DNA of 45,875 nucleotides from Hyphomicrobiales bacterium. Its GTDB lineage: Bacteria; Pseudomonadota; Alphaproteobacteria; Rhizobiales; JAJFHB01. A program made the translations under genes and the position numbers. Below are positions 31,297 to 39,948 of the stretch, one piece after another. Positions within the stretch are counted from its first letter, which is position 1, and the number at the start of each line of letters is the position of its first letter. The stretch lies in contig JAJFHL010000243.1 in NCBI GenBank assembly GCA_021775615.1, forward strand, positions 1 to 45,875, given 5' to 3'. The notes beneath the pieces were generated by a model. That model did not search any database. It was not told the DNA's origin and saw nothing but the letters and a program-made list of their open reading frames with translations.

Positions 31297-31596
31297 ATGC
31301 GTCGCATACGCACCCAGCTTTTTGCAATGTTTCTGAGCCTGATGCTGCTTGGCTATTTCGGCTATCACGGGATCCACGGCAAGCATGGACTGAACGCATC
31401 GCATCGCGTGAATGCGGAGCTTGTGTCGCTTCGCGCAGAACTCGAAGCGCTGGAGCGCGAAAAGGCGGCGCTGGAGCATCGGATCTCGCTCATGCTGCCG
31501 GAAAGCCTCGATCCCGATATGCTGGACGAGAGTGCCCGCTCGTCGCTGAATTTCGCCCATCCGAACGATTTGGTGATTTTGCGGCCCGCGGACTGA
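31297..31596 (+). CDS. ftsB: FtsB/DivIC-like septum formation initiator
   Basis: 99 aa. There is one membrane helix at about residues 6-24 and a coiled coil at about 40-66 (AELVSLRAELEALEREKAALEHR), then a short tail. This is the FtsB build: a bitopic division protein that works with FtsL and FtsQ. Its place between eno and pdhA is the normal alphaproteobacterial location. It lies 89 bp after eno and 166 bp before pdhA, where the DNA turns AT-rich. Confidence 0.88.
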   Translation: MRRIRTQLFAMFLSLMLLGYFGYHGIHGKHGLNASHRVNAELVSLRAELEALEREKAALEHRISLMLPESLDPDMLDESARSSLNFAHPNDLVILRPAD

Positions 31597-31762
31597 GCGT
31601 CAAAGCCGGAACGTGGCATTTATAGCTTTATTTAAGTTAAGACGTATTTTCTCTTTGTAAATCATATCTTTAACAGAGCTTTTCTACCGCCGTATCGACT
31701 GGTGTTCGGTTCCCTGTTCCGGTATTGTGATTTTTGCAGTTATTGTTCCGGGAAAGAACCTT

Positions 31763-32827
31763 ATGGCCACAACCAAAAAGGCGGGCGCCGATAAAACGGC
31801 CTCAGCCACCGCCAAATCGGGTACATCCAAAAAAGCCAAATCCAGCGCTGCCGTTCCCGACTTCACCGCGGAAGAAGAGCGCGAAGCCTACAATCAGATG
31901 CTGTTGATCCGCCGGTTCGAGGAAAAGGCCGGTCAATTGTACGGCATGGGCGTGATCGGTGGTTTCTGCCACCTCTATATCGGCCAGGAAGCGGTTGTGG
32001 TCGGCATGCAGATGGCCATCGGCGAAGGCGATCAGGTCATCACATCCTACCGCGATCACGGTCACATGCTGGCCTGCGGGATGGATCCCAAGGGGGTGAT
32101 GGCGGAGTTGACCGGGCGTCGCGGCGGCTATTCCAGGGGCAAGGGCGGCTCGATGCATATGTTCAGCCGTGAGAAGAACTTCTATGGCGGGCACGGTATC
32201 GTCGCCGCTCAGGTTCCGCTCGGGACGGGACTGGCCTTCTCCAACAAACTGCGTGGCACCGACCGGGTCAGTCTTACCTATTTCGGTGAGGGTGCAACGA
32301 ACCAGGGGCAAGTCTACGAGAGTTTCAACATGGCGTCCCTGTGGGGGCTGCCGGTGATCTACATCATCGAAAACAACCGCTATGCCATGGGCACATCGGT
32401 TGCCCGGGCCGCGGCAAAGTCGGAAGAACTCTATAACCGGGGCTCGGTCTACGGAATTCCCGGCGAACAGGTCGACGGTATGGATGTCCGCGCCGTCAAG
32501 GCCGCCGGCGACCGGGCGGTTGCCCATTGCCGGGCCGGCAAGGGGCCGATGATCCTGGAGATGATGACCTACCGCTACCGCGGCCATTCGATGTCCGATC
32601 CCGCCAAGTACCGCACCAAGGAAGAGGTGCAGAAGATGCGCCAGGAGCATGACCCGATCGAGCAAGTGCGCCAACGTCTTTTGGCAAGCGGCGATATGGG
32701 TGAGGACGCGCTCAAGGACATTGACAAGGGCATCCGGGCAGTCGTGGCCGAGGCCGCCGAGTTTGCGCAGGTCGATCCGGAGCCCGATCCGTCCGAACTG
32801 TGGACCGACATTCTTGTAGACGCGTAA
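31763..32827 (+). CDS. pdhA: pyruvate dehydrogenase E1 component, alpha subunit
   Basis: 354 aa from ATG 31763, after GGGAAAGAA; the frame extends to 31727 without support. An N-terminal Lys/Ala/Ser-rich extension (1-30) comes before the E1-alpha domain. The thiamine diphosphate motif is YFGEGATNQGQ (173-183) with NN at 204-205; the usual aspartate of GDG is Glu176. YRYRGHSMSDPAKYR forms the active-site loop. With PdhB it decarboxylates pyruvate and loads acetyl onto E2 lipoyl groups. It is first in the pdhABC-esterase-lpd cluster. Confidence 0.96.
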   Translation: MATTKKAGADKTASATAKSGTSKKAKSSAAVPDFTAEEEREAYNQMLLIRRFEEKAGQLYGMGVIGGFCHLYIGQEAVVVGMQMAIGEGDQVITSYRDHGHMLACGMDPKGVMAELTGRRGGYSRGKGGSMHMFSREKNFYGGHGIVAAQVPLGTGLAFSNKLRGTDRVSLTYFGEGATNQGQVYESFNMASLWGLPVIYIIENNRYAMGTSVARAAAKSEELYNRGSVYGIPGEQVDGMDVRAVKAAGDRAVAHCRAGKGPMILEMMTYRYRGHSMSDPAKYRTKEEVQKMRQEHDPIEQVRQRLLASGDMGEDALKDIDKGIRAVVAEAAEFAQVDPEPDPSELWTDILVDA

Positions 32828-32842
32828 GGGGGAGGGGATCGC

Positions 32843-34231
32843 ATGCCGACTCAGATACTCATGCCAGCGCTTTCTCCGACCATGGAAGAAGGCAAGCTTG
32901 CAAAATGGCTGGTCAAGGAAGGTGACAATGTGACGTCCGGAGACGTCATAGCGGAAATCGAGACCGACAAGGCGACCATGGAGGTCGAAGCGGTCGACGA
33001 GGGGCGCATCGGCAGAATCCTGATCGAAGAAGGCACCGAAAACGTCAAGGTCAACGTGCCGATAGCGGTGCTGCTGGAAGATGGCGAAGACGCGTCGTCG
33101 ATTGATGCGGCCGCTGCTCCTGCAGCCGCACCGCCAGCACCGGCAGCCGCCGAAACGGCCACGCCGGAACCGAGCGGCGGCGCGCCCGCGCCGGCAGCCC
33201 CCGCGGTCATAACGGTTCCCTCAGACACTGAAGTGCCGGAAGGCACAGAACTGGTATCGACCACTGTGCGCGACGCCCTGCGCGACGCCATGGCTGAGGA
33301 AATGCGGCGCGACGATGCCGTGTTCGTCATGGGCGAGGAAGTCGCCGAGTACCAGGGCGCCTACAAGGTGACCCAGGGACTGCTCGACGAATTCGGCGGC
33401 AAGCGGGTGATCGATACGCCGATTACCGAACACGGCTTTGCCGGCGTCGGGGTCGGTGCCGCCTTCGGCGGCATGCGGCCGGTGGTCGAGTTCATGACCT
33501 TCAACTTCGCCATGCAGGCGATGGATCACATCATCAATTCCGCTGCCAAGACACTCTATATGTCCGGCGGCCAGATGGGATGCCCGATTGTGTTCCGTGG
33601 GCCGAACGGGGCGGCGGCAAGGGTCGGCGCGCAGCACAGCCAGGACTATTCTGCCTGGTACAGTTCGGTTCCGGGTCTGAAGGTGATCGCACCCTATTCC
33701 GCCGCCGACGCAAAGGGTCTCCTGAAGTCGGCGATCCGCGATGCCAATCCGGTTATCTGCCTGGAGAACGAAATCCTTTACGGGCATTCCTTCGATGTGC
33801 CCCAGATGGATGACTGGCTGGTTCCGCTCGGCAAGGCGAAAGTGCTGCGGGAAGGCGCAGATGTCACCATGGTGTCTTTTTCGCACGGCCTGTCCTACAC
33901 GCTGGCGGCGGCAGACGCGCTGGCAGGGGAGGGCATTTCGGCAGAAGTGATCGATTTGCGGACCCTGCGCCCGATGGACACGGACACGATTATCGCCTCG
34001 GTACGGAAAACCAACCGGCTGGTGACCATCGAAGAGGGCTGGAGCGTTTGCGGTATCGGAGCCGAGATTGCCGCCGTTGTCATGGATCAGGCCTTCGACG
34101 ATCTCGATGCACCGGTGCAGAGGGTTTCGGGCAAGGACGTGCCGATGCCCTATGCGGCCAACCTTGAAAAACTGGCACTGCCAAGTGTCCAGGACGTGGT
34201 CGATGCGGCCAAACGTGTCCTCTATGTGTGA
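32843..34231 (+). CDS. pdhB: pyruvate dehydrogenase E1 beta subunit with N-terminal lipoyl domain
   Basis: 462 aa. Residues 1-80 are a lipoyl domain with the lipoylation lysine Lys43 in [10 protein letters not shown]. An Ala/Pro linker (about 90-135) leads to a full transketolase-type E1-beta domain ([51 protein letters not shown]). A lipoyl domain on E1-beta is a feature of alphaproteobacterial complexes. It lies 15 bp after pdhA and 12 bp before pdhC. Confidence 0.97.
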   Translation: MPTQILMPALSPTMEEGKLAKWLVKEGDNVTSGDVIAEIETDKATMEVEAVDEGRIGRILIEEGTENVKVNVPIAVLLEDGEDASSIDAAAAPAAAPPAPAAAETATPEPSGGAPAPAAPAVITVPSDTEVPEGTELVSTTVRDALRDAMAEEMRRDDAVFVMGEEVAEYQGAYKVTQGLLDEFGGKRVIDTPITEHGFAGVGVGAAFGGMRPVVEFMTFNFAMQAMDHIINSAAKTLYMSGGQMGCPIVFRGPNGAAARVGAQHSQDYSAWYSSVPGLKVIAPYSAADAKGLLKSAIRDANPVICLENEILYGHSFDVPQMDDWLVPLGKAKVLREGADVTMVSFSHGLSYTLAAADALAGEGISAEVIDLRTLRPMDTDTIIASVRKTNRLVTIEEGWSVCGIGAEIAAVVMDQAFDDLDAPVQRVSGKDVPMPYAANLEKLALPSVQDVVDAAKRVLYV

Positions 34232-34243
34232 GGGAGCCAGCCG

Positions 34244-35572
34244 ATGACCACACAGATACTCATGCCCGCGCTGTCTCCCACAATGGAATCGGGAACGCTT
34301 GCCAAGTGGCACGTCAAGGAAGGAGACACGGTGACATCCGGCGATGTTATCGCCGAGATTGAAACCGACAAGGCGACCATGGAGGTTGAGTCCATCGACG
34401 AGGGTGTCGTGGGCAAGATCCTGGTTGCCGAAGGCACCGAGGACGTCAAGGTCAATGCCCTGATCGCGGTGCTGCTCGACGAAGGCGAGGATGCTTCCGC
34501 CATCGATGCCGCGTCCCTGTCGGCAACGCCAGCCCCCGCAGCCGCCGATGCACCGCAGGCCGCGTCTGCTGCTGCCGCCCCTGCAACGGCGCCGGCGCCC
34601 GCCGCAGCGCCTGCGCAAGCCGCGCCGGCAAAGGCAAACGGCCAGGGCGGCCGCGTGATCGCCAGCCCGCTCGCCAAACGGCTGGCGCAGCAGAACGGTA
34701 TCGATCTCGGGCTGTTGTCCGGTTCGGGCCCGCGCGGACGCATCGTCAAGCGCGATATCGAAAAAGCGCTTGTTGACGGCGTGCCGAAGGCGGCAGCGGC
34801 TCCGGCCGCGTCCGCGCCGGTGGCCATGGCGCCGTCGGACGAGCAGATCGCGGCGATGTTCGAGGCGGGTACCTACGAGGTGGCTCCGCATGACGGCATG
34901 CGCAAGATCATTGCCGAACGCCTGCAGCTTTCGAAACAGACCATTCCGCATTTCTACCTCACCGTCGAATGCGCGCTGGACAGCCTTCTTTCGCTTCGGG
35001 CCGGGCTTAACGACCGCGCACCGAAGGATGCCGACGGCAAGCCGACGTACAAGCTGTCGGTCAATGACTTCATCATCAAGGCTCTGGCGCAGGCGTTGCA
35101 GCGCGTGCCGGACGCCAATGTGACCTGGACGGGCAGCGGTATGCTCAAGCACGCGCACTCTGATGTCGGTGTCGCGGTGGCGGTCGAAGGCGGGTTGTTT
35201 ACGCCGGTGATCCGGGCAGCTGAAACCAAGGGGCTCGCAGAGATCTCAAACGAGATGAAGGATCTGGCGGGGCGCGCGCGCAAGCGCCGCCTGGCGCCGC
35301 ATGAGTATCAGGGCGGCACGACGGCGGTCTCCAATCTCGGCATGTTCGGCATCAGCCACTTCTCCGCGGTCATCAACCCGCCGCACGCAACGATCATCGC
35401 CGTGGGGGCAGGGGTGAAGAAACCCGTCGTCGTCGGCAATGACATCGTGGTGCGCACGATGATGTCGGCCACTCTGTCGTGCGATCACCGGGCGGTCGAC
35501 GGTGCTCTTGGCGCGCAGTTGCTAGATGCCTTCAAAGGGTTCGTCGAAGAACCCGGCATGATGCTGGTCTAG
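34244..35572 (+). CDS. pdhC: dihydrolipoamide acetyltransferase (pyruvate dehydrogenase E2)
   Basis: 442 aa. The order is one lipoyl domain (1-80, Lys43), an Ala/Pro linker, the peripheral-subunit-binding domain (about 138-172, IASPLAKRLAQQNGIDL), a second linker, and the catalytic core ending with SCDHRAVDGA, where His415 and Asp419 are the active-site pair. It forms the core of the complex and passes acetyl to coenzyme A. Its lipoyl domain is very similar to that of PdhB. Confidence 0.97.
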   Translation: MTTQILMPALSPTMESGTLAKWHVKEGDTVTSGDVIAEIETDKATMEVESIDEGVVGKILVAEGTEDVKVNALIAVLLDEGEDASAIDAASLSATPAPAAADAPQAASAAAAPATAPAPAAAPAQAAPAKANGQGGRVIASPLAKRLAQQNGIDLGLLSGSGPRGRIVKRDIEKALVDGVPKAAAAPAASAPVAMAPSDEQIAAMFEAGTYEVAPHDGMRKIIAERLQLSKQTIPHFYLTVECALDSLLSLRAGLNDRAPKDADGKPTYKLSVNDFIIKALAQALQRVPDANVTWTGSGMLKHAHSDVGVAVAVEGGLFTPVIRAAETKGLAEISNEMKDLAGRARKRRLAPHEYQGGTTAVSNLGMFGISHFSAVINPPHATIIAVGAGVKKPVVVGNDIVVRTMMSATLSCDHRAVDGALGAQLLDAFKGFVEEPGMMLV

Positions 35573-35606
35573 GGTTGCCGGTTTTGCTTTTGTTGGGTCA
35601 GGCGTC

Positions 35607-36251
35607 ATGAAAACAGTGCTGGCGTTTGGAGACAGTCTGACCTGGGGCGCGGTGCCGGGGAGCGATGACAGGCACGCTTTCGAGGACCGCTGGCCGAATG
35701 TACTGGAACGGGAACTGGGTGATGGCGTGCGGGTCATCGAGAATGGCCTCAACGGCCGCACGACCGTGCACGACGACCGGTTCTCGCCGCACCGGAACGG
35801 CGCCGATCATCTGCCGGGATTGCTGGAAGCCCATACGCCGCTGGACCTTGTGATCATCATGCTTGGCACCAACGATCTCAATTTCTGTTACGGCGGGCGC
35901 GCCTTCGAGGCGATGCTCGGGATCGACCGCCTGGTCGAAATCGTTCAGCACCATCCCTATACCCGTGGAGCGCGGAGCCCGGATGTGCTGCTTGTGGCGC
36001 CGCCGCATCTGCGCGAAGCGGAGAATGAGCCCGACTATGGGGAGTATTTCGGCGCCGCGATAGCAGAGTCCAAAAAACTCAGTGGTCTCTATGAGCGTGT
36101 CGCAACCGAGCGCGGATGCATCAGCGCCGATGCAGCGCCCCTGGCGCAGGCAAGTCCCATAGATGGTTGTCATCTGGATGCGGAGAGCACGCGGGCGCTT
36201 GGCGCAGGCCTTGCCCCCGCGGTGCGCTCCCTATTGAACCCTGGAACCTGA
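35607..36251 (+). CDS. SGNH/GDSL-family esterase within the pdh cluster
   Basis: 214 aa with all SGNH blocks: nucleophile Ser10 in FGDSLTWG, Gly in ENGLNGRT (block II), GTND at 87-90 (block III), and D186-x-x-H189 (block V). It resembles small bacterial arylesterases/acyltransferases. No signal peptide, so it is cytosolic. It is 34 bp after pdhC and 12 bp before lpd, so it is co-transcribed with the complex. A housekeeping role in removing wrong acyl groups is conceivable but is my inference. Confidence 0.92.
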   Translation: MKTVLAFGDSLTWGAVPGSDDRHAFEDRWPNVLERELGDGVRVIENGLNGRTTVHDDRFSPHRNGADHLPGLLEAHTPLDLVIIMLGTNDLNFCYGGRAFEAMLGIDRLVEIVQHHPYTRGARSPDVLLVAPPHLREAENEPDYGEYFGAAIAESKKLSGLYERVATERGCISADAAPLAQASPIDGCHLDAESTRALGAGLAPAVRSLLNPGT

Positions 36252-36263
36252 AGGCGATTTCTC

Positions 36264-37664
36264 ATGGCCGATACTTCTTTTGATGTCCTTATCGTTGGCG
36301 CGGGACCCGGCGGCTACGTCACCGCGATCAGGGCGGCGCAACTCGGCATGAAGACGGCTATCGTCGAGGAAAAGCATCTCGGCGGCATATGCCTGAACTG
36401 GGGCTGTATTCCAACCAAGGCGCTTTTGCGCACGTCCGAGATCTACCACTACATGCAGAACGCCGGTGACTACGGCCTGACTGTTGAAAATCCGGGATTC
36501 GATCTCGCCGCCGTCGTAAAGCGATCACGCCAGGTTTCAGGCCGGCTCAACCAGGGCGTCGGGCACCTGCTCAAAAAGAACAAGGTGACGGTGATCGACG
36601 GGCGCGGAAAGCTCGCCGGCCCCGGCAAGGTCGACGTGACTAAGGACGGCGCGGCGGTCGGAACCTTCACGGCAAAACATGTGATTGTCGCGACCGGAGC
36701 GCGGCCGCGGGCGCTGCCCGGCATCGAGCCGGACGGCAAGCTGATCTGGACCTACTTCGAGGCGCTTGTGCCCGAGACCATGCCGAAATCGCTGCTGGTG
36801 ATCGGGTCGGGCGCCATTGGCATCGAGTTTGCCTCGTTCTTCCTCACCATGGGGGCGGAGGTGACGGTTGTCGAAGTGCTTGACCGGATCATGCCGGTGG
36901 AAGACGCGGAAATCTCAAAACTTGCCGGCAAGCAGATGGAAAAGCAGGGCATGAAAATCCTGACCGGCGCCAAGGTGACCGGCGTCAAGAAGGCAGCTGA
37001 CGCGGTGACCGCAACCATCGAGACCGCCAAGGGCGAGACACAGGAGATCACTGCCGACCGGGTCATCTCGGCTGTCGGCGTCCAGGGCAATATCGAAGAC
37101 ATCGGCCTGGAGAGCACCAGAATCAAGACCGACCGAGGCACCATCGTCACGGACGGTTTCGGACGCACCGACGAGCCCGGGGTCTACGCCATCGGCGATG
37201 TTGCCGGTCCGCCCATGCTGGCGCATAAGGCGGAACACGAAGGTGTGGTGTGTATCGAAAAGATCGCCGGACTCGATTCGCATCCGCTCGATGCCCTGAA
37301 GATCCCTGGCTGCACTTACTGCCATCCGCAGGTGGCAAGTGTCGGGCTCTCCGAGGCGACCGCCAAGGCGGCCGGGCACGAGGTGAAGGTCGGCAAGTTT
37401 CCCTTTGTCGGCAACGGCAAGGCGATTGCACTCGGCGAACCGGACGGCCTGGTCAAGACCGTGTTCGATGCCAAGACCGGCCAGCTGCTGGGGGCGCATA
37501 TGGTCGGCGCGGAAGTCACCGAGCTCATCCAGGGTTTCGTGGTGGCCATGGGGCTTGAGACCACCGAAGAGGACCTCATGCACACGATCTTCCCACACCC
37601 GACCTTATCTGAGATGATGCATGAGTCGGTACTTGACGCCTATGGCCGGGTCATCCACTTCTAG
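36264..37664 (+). CDS. lpd: dihydrolipoyl dehydrogenase (E3)
   Basis: 466 aa. FAD-binding GAGPGG (12-17), redox disulfide Cys43/Cys48 in GGICLNWGCIPTK, NAD-binding GSGAIGIEF, and the C-terminal HTIFPHPTLSEMM with the His-Glu pair of the dimer partner's active site. It reoxidises dihydrolipoamide with NAD. Adjacent position marks it as the pyruvate dehydrogenase E3. Confidence 0.97.
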   Translation: MADTSFDVLIVGAGPGGYVTAIRAAQLGMKTAIVEEKHLGGICLNWGCIPTKALLRTSEIYHYMQNAGDYGLTVENPGFDLAAVVKRSRQVSGRLNQGVGHLLKKNKVTVIDGRGKLAGPGKVDVTKDGAAVGTFTAKHVIVATGARPRALPGIEPDGKLIWTYFEALVPETMPKSLLVIGSGAIGIEFASFFLTMGAEVTVVEVLDRIMPVEDAEISKLAGKQMEKQGMKILTGAKVTGVKKAADAVTATIETAKGETQEITADRVISAVGVQGNIEDIGLESTRIKTDRGTIVTDGFGRTDEPGVYAIGDVAGPPMLAHKAEHEGVVCIEKIAGLDSHPLDALKIPGCTYCHPQVASVGLSEATAKAAGHEVKVGKFPFVGNGKAIALGEPDGLVKTVFDAKTGQLLGAHMVGAEVTELIQGFVVAMGLETTEEDLMHTIFPHPTLSEMMHESVLDAYGRVIHF

Positions 37665-37740
37665 GGAACGGTCCGTTGAAGTCGCAGGCCAAGGACCTGA
37701 TTGAGAACTCCATAGCGCGGTGGAGAGGAGATAGGACACG

Positions 37741-37980
37741 ATGGGCATCATTTACTGGATCATAATCGGCCTTGTTGCCGGCTTTATCGCGGCGCAGATC
37801 ATGGGCTCCAAAAGCGATCTCCTGACAAATCTCATAGTGGGCGTTGTCGGCGCGGTGATCGGCGGCTTTCTTGCCGGGTTGCTTGGTATTGCCGCCTATG
37901 GCCTGATCGGCCAGCTGGTGGTGGCGACAGTCGGGGCCGTGGTGCTCATCTGGGGCCTTCGGTTCATCAAAAGCAGATAG
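37741..37980 (+). CDS. GlsB/YeaQ/YmgE-family small membrane protein
   Basis: 79 aa, nearly all hydrophobic, with three membrane segments rich in glycine (IIIGLVAGFIAAQIMG, LIVGVVGAVIGGFLAGLLG, LVVATVGAVVLIWGL). This is the transglycosylase-associated/GlsB family, stress-linked but of unknown function. The ATG follows AGGAG closely. It lies between lpd and lipA, 15 bp before lipA, and is probably co-transcribed. Confidence 0.88.
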   Translation: MGIIYWIIIGLVAGFIAAQIMGSKSDLLTNLIVGVVGAVIGGFLAGLLGIAAYGLIGQLVVATVGAVVLIWGLRFIKSR

Positions 37981-37995
37981 GCGAAAAGACGCTTC

Positions 37996-38946
37996 ATGGT
38001 CACCGTTCTCGACAGCGCCGCGCGGCCGCGGCATCCCGAAAAGGCGCACCGGCCGGATACACCGGTGCTGCGCAAGCCCGATTGGATTCGCGTCAAGGCG
38101 CCCGGCTCGCCGGTCTATAACGAGACCCGCAAGATCGTCCGCGACAACGGTCTGGTGACGGTGTGCGAGGAGGCCGGCTGCCCGAATATCGGGGAATGCT
38201 GGTCTAAGCGGCACGCGACTTTCATGATCATGGGTGATACGTGCACCCGCGCCTGCGCCTTCTGCAATGTGCGCACCGGCCTGCCCGAAGCGCTCGATGG
38301 CGGGGAACCCGAGAAGGTCGCTTCGGCGGTGGCCCAGCTCAAGCTCAACCATGTGGTGATCACTTCGGTTGACAGGGACGATCTCGCCGATGGCGGAGCC
38401 CGGCATTTCGCCGAGGTGATCGGTTCAATCAGGGCCCGCACGCCGCAGACAACCATCGAGGTGCTGACACCTGACTTCCTGCGCAAGGATGGTGCGGTGG
38501 AAACGGTGGTTGCGGCGAAGCCGGACGTTTTCAACCACAACCTCGAAACCGTTCCAGGGCTCTATCTGTCGGTCAGGCCCGGCGCGCGCTATTTCCATTC
38601 CCTTCGCCTGTTGCAGAAGGTCAAGGAACTCGACGCCGCCATGTTCACGAAATCGGGCATGATGGTGGGCCTTGGCGAGACCCGTGAGCAGGTGCTTCAG
38701 GTGATGGATGACATGCGTGCCGCATCGGTCGATTTCCTGACCATCGGCCAGTATCTCCAGCCGTCTCGTAAGCATCATCCGATTGACCGCTTCGTCACGC
38801 CTGAGGAATTCAAGTCCTACGAAACGATTGCTTATTCAAAGGGGTTCTTGCTGGTGTCCTCGAGCCCGTTGACCAGGTCGTCCCATCATGCTGGGGACGA
38901 TTTCCAGCGCCTGCGTGCCGCGCGTCTGGCGAAACTTGGAAGCTGA
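37996..38946 (+). CDS. lipA: lipoyl synthase
   Basis: 316 aa radical SAM enzyme that inserts two sulfurs into octanoyl groups on lipoyl domains. The auxiliary cluster cysteines are C57, C62 and C68 ([12 protein letters not shown]), the radical SAM cysteines C83, C87 and C90 (CTRACAFC), and the late serine motif is [13 protein letters not shown]. It sits downstream of the genes for the lipoyl-bearing subunits it modifies, a coherent pathway cluster. Confidence 0.97.
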   Translation: MVTVLDSAARPRHPEKAHRPDTPVLRKPDWIRVKAPGSPVYNETRKIVRDNGLVTVCEEAGCPNIGECWSKRHATFMIMGDTCTRACAFCNVRTGLPEALDGGEPEKVASAVAQLKLNHVVITSVDRDDLADGGARHFAEVIGSIRARTPQTTIEVLTPDFLRKDGAVETVVAAKPDVFNHNLETVPGLYLSVRPGARYFHSLRLLQKVKELDAAMFTKSGMMVGLGETREQVLQVMDDMRAASVDFLTIGQYLQPSRKHHPIDRFVTPEEFKSYETIAYSKGFLLVSSSPLTRSSHHAGDDFQRLRAARLAKLGS

Positions 38947-38959
38947 CCGCCGTCGCCAC

Positions 38960-39475
38960 ATGAACAGCTACAAGACCACCGAACGGCTGCCTTACTCAGC
39001 GCAGCAGATGTTTGATCTGGTCGCGGATGTCGAAAGCTACCGCGAGTTCATGCCGCTCTGCGAGCGCTCCGTGGTGACAGGCCGGCGGGACTTGGAAGAC
39101 GGGCGCGAAGAACTGACGGCGACAGTGGAAGTGCTCCACCCCAGAACCGGTCTGGGCGGCACATTCGAAAGCCTGGTCCATATCGACCGGGAGAAGTTGG
39201 CCATCTCCGCGAGGTCGGAGACCGGGCCGGTTCGCCAGCTTGCAAACCTCTGGGAGTTTCAGGAGGCCGATGGAGGCAGATGCGACGTCCTGTTCTCAAT
39301 CGAGTATGAGATGCGCCACTGGCCTCTGCAGGTGGTCATGAACCGGGTCTACAAACGGGTTTTCGAGAAGCTCGCGGCGGCCTTCCGCCAGCGCGCCGCC
39401 GACGTCTACGGTCCGTCTCGGGTTAGGCCAGGGCGGAGACCCCGAGCTGCCGGAGCGCCAGCTTCAACGCGCTGA
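38960..39475 (+). CDS. RatA/Coq10-like START-domain protein
   Basis: 171 aa from ATG 38960, 13 bp after lipA; the frame opens earlier at 38888 inside lipA. It has the polyketide-cyclase/Coq10 fold: LPYSAQQMFDLVADVESYREFMPLCERS at the start and VMNRVYKRVFEKLAAAF at the end. Family members bind ubiquinone (Coq10) or are annotated as RatA toxins; a quinone-binding role is more likely in this context. Its last 53 bp overlap the 3' end of the convergent cinA gene, and the C-terminal residues in the overlap are Arg/Pro/Ala-rich filler. Confidence 0.88.
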   Translation: MNSYKTTERLPYSAQQMFDLVADVESYREFMPLCERSVVTGRRDLEDGREELTATVEVLHPRTGLGGTFESLVHIDREKLAISARSETGPVRQLANLWEFQEADGGRCDVLFSIEYEMRHWPLQVVMNRVYKRVFEKLAAAFRQRAADVYGPSRVRPGRRPRAAGAPASTR

Positions 39476-39929
39476 GAACGGTCAGTTCTCTCACCTTGCC
39501 GCGGCTCCGGTCTGCGAACAGGCAGCGCTCATGCAACGTGGGGTGTCCCGACCGGGCGCAGGCCATGTGCACGAGGCCGGCCGGCTTTTCCGCGCTGCCG
39601 CCGCCTGGACCGGCGATGCCGGTCACCGAAATTGCGATGTCCGCGCCGGCGCGCTCAAGGGCGCCTTCGGCCATGGCGCGGGCGACCTGTTCGCTGACGG
39701 CGCCATTCACATCAAGCATGTCGGCGGGCACGTTCAGAAGATCCATCTTCGCAACGTTCGAATACGTGACAAACCCGTATCCGAATGCGTCGGACGATCC
39801 GGCGATTTCGGTAAGGCAGCCGGCGATCAGTCCGCCGGTGCAGGACTCCGCGGTCGTCAAGTACAGTCCGAGATCGCGGCAGCGGTCGAGAACGTCTGTC
39901 GCCAGAGAACTGAGTTCGTCGGAAAACAT
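39423..39929 (-). CDS. pncC: CinA-family nicotinamide-nucleotide amidohydrolase (PncC type)
   Basis: 168 aa from ATG 39929 (MFSDELSSLATDVL); longer starts run into ispDF. It is the C-terminal CinA domain alone: TAESCTGGLIAG with the catalytic serine, then VTGIAGPGGGS. It deamidates nicotinamide mononucleotide in pyridine nucleotide recycling. It follows ispDF by 19 bp on the same strand, a common alphaproteobacterial pairing, and overlaps the facing gene by 53 bp. Confidence 0.93.
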   Translation of the reverse strand: MFSDELSSLATDVLDRCRDLGLYLTTAESCTGGLIAGCLTEIAGSSDAFGYGFVTYSNVAKMDLLNVPADMLDVNGAVSEQVARAMAEGALERAGADIAISVTGIAGPGGGSAEKPAGLVHMACARSGHPTLHERCLFADRSRGKVRELTVLSALKLALRQLGVSALA

Positions 39930-39948
39930 TGCGTAGGGGCTCCCGGCG

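Noticed and set aside
33221-35158. A 645-codon minus-strand open frame over pdhB and pdhC
   Set aside because: It is fully antisense to two well-conserved genes and its translation is Arg/His/Gly-rich with no domain.
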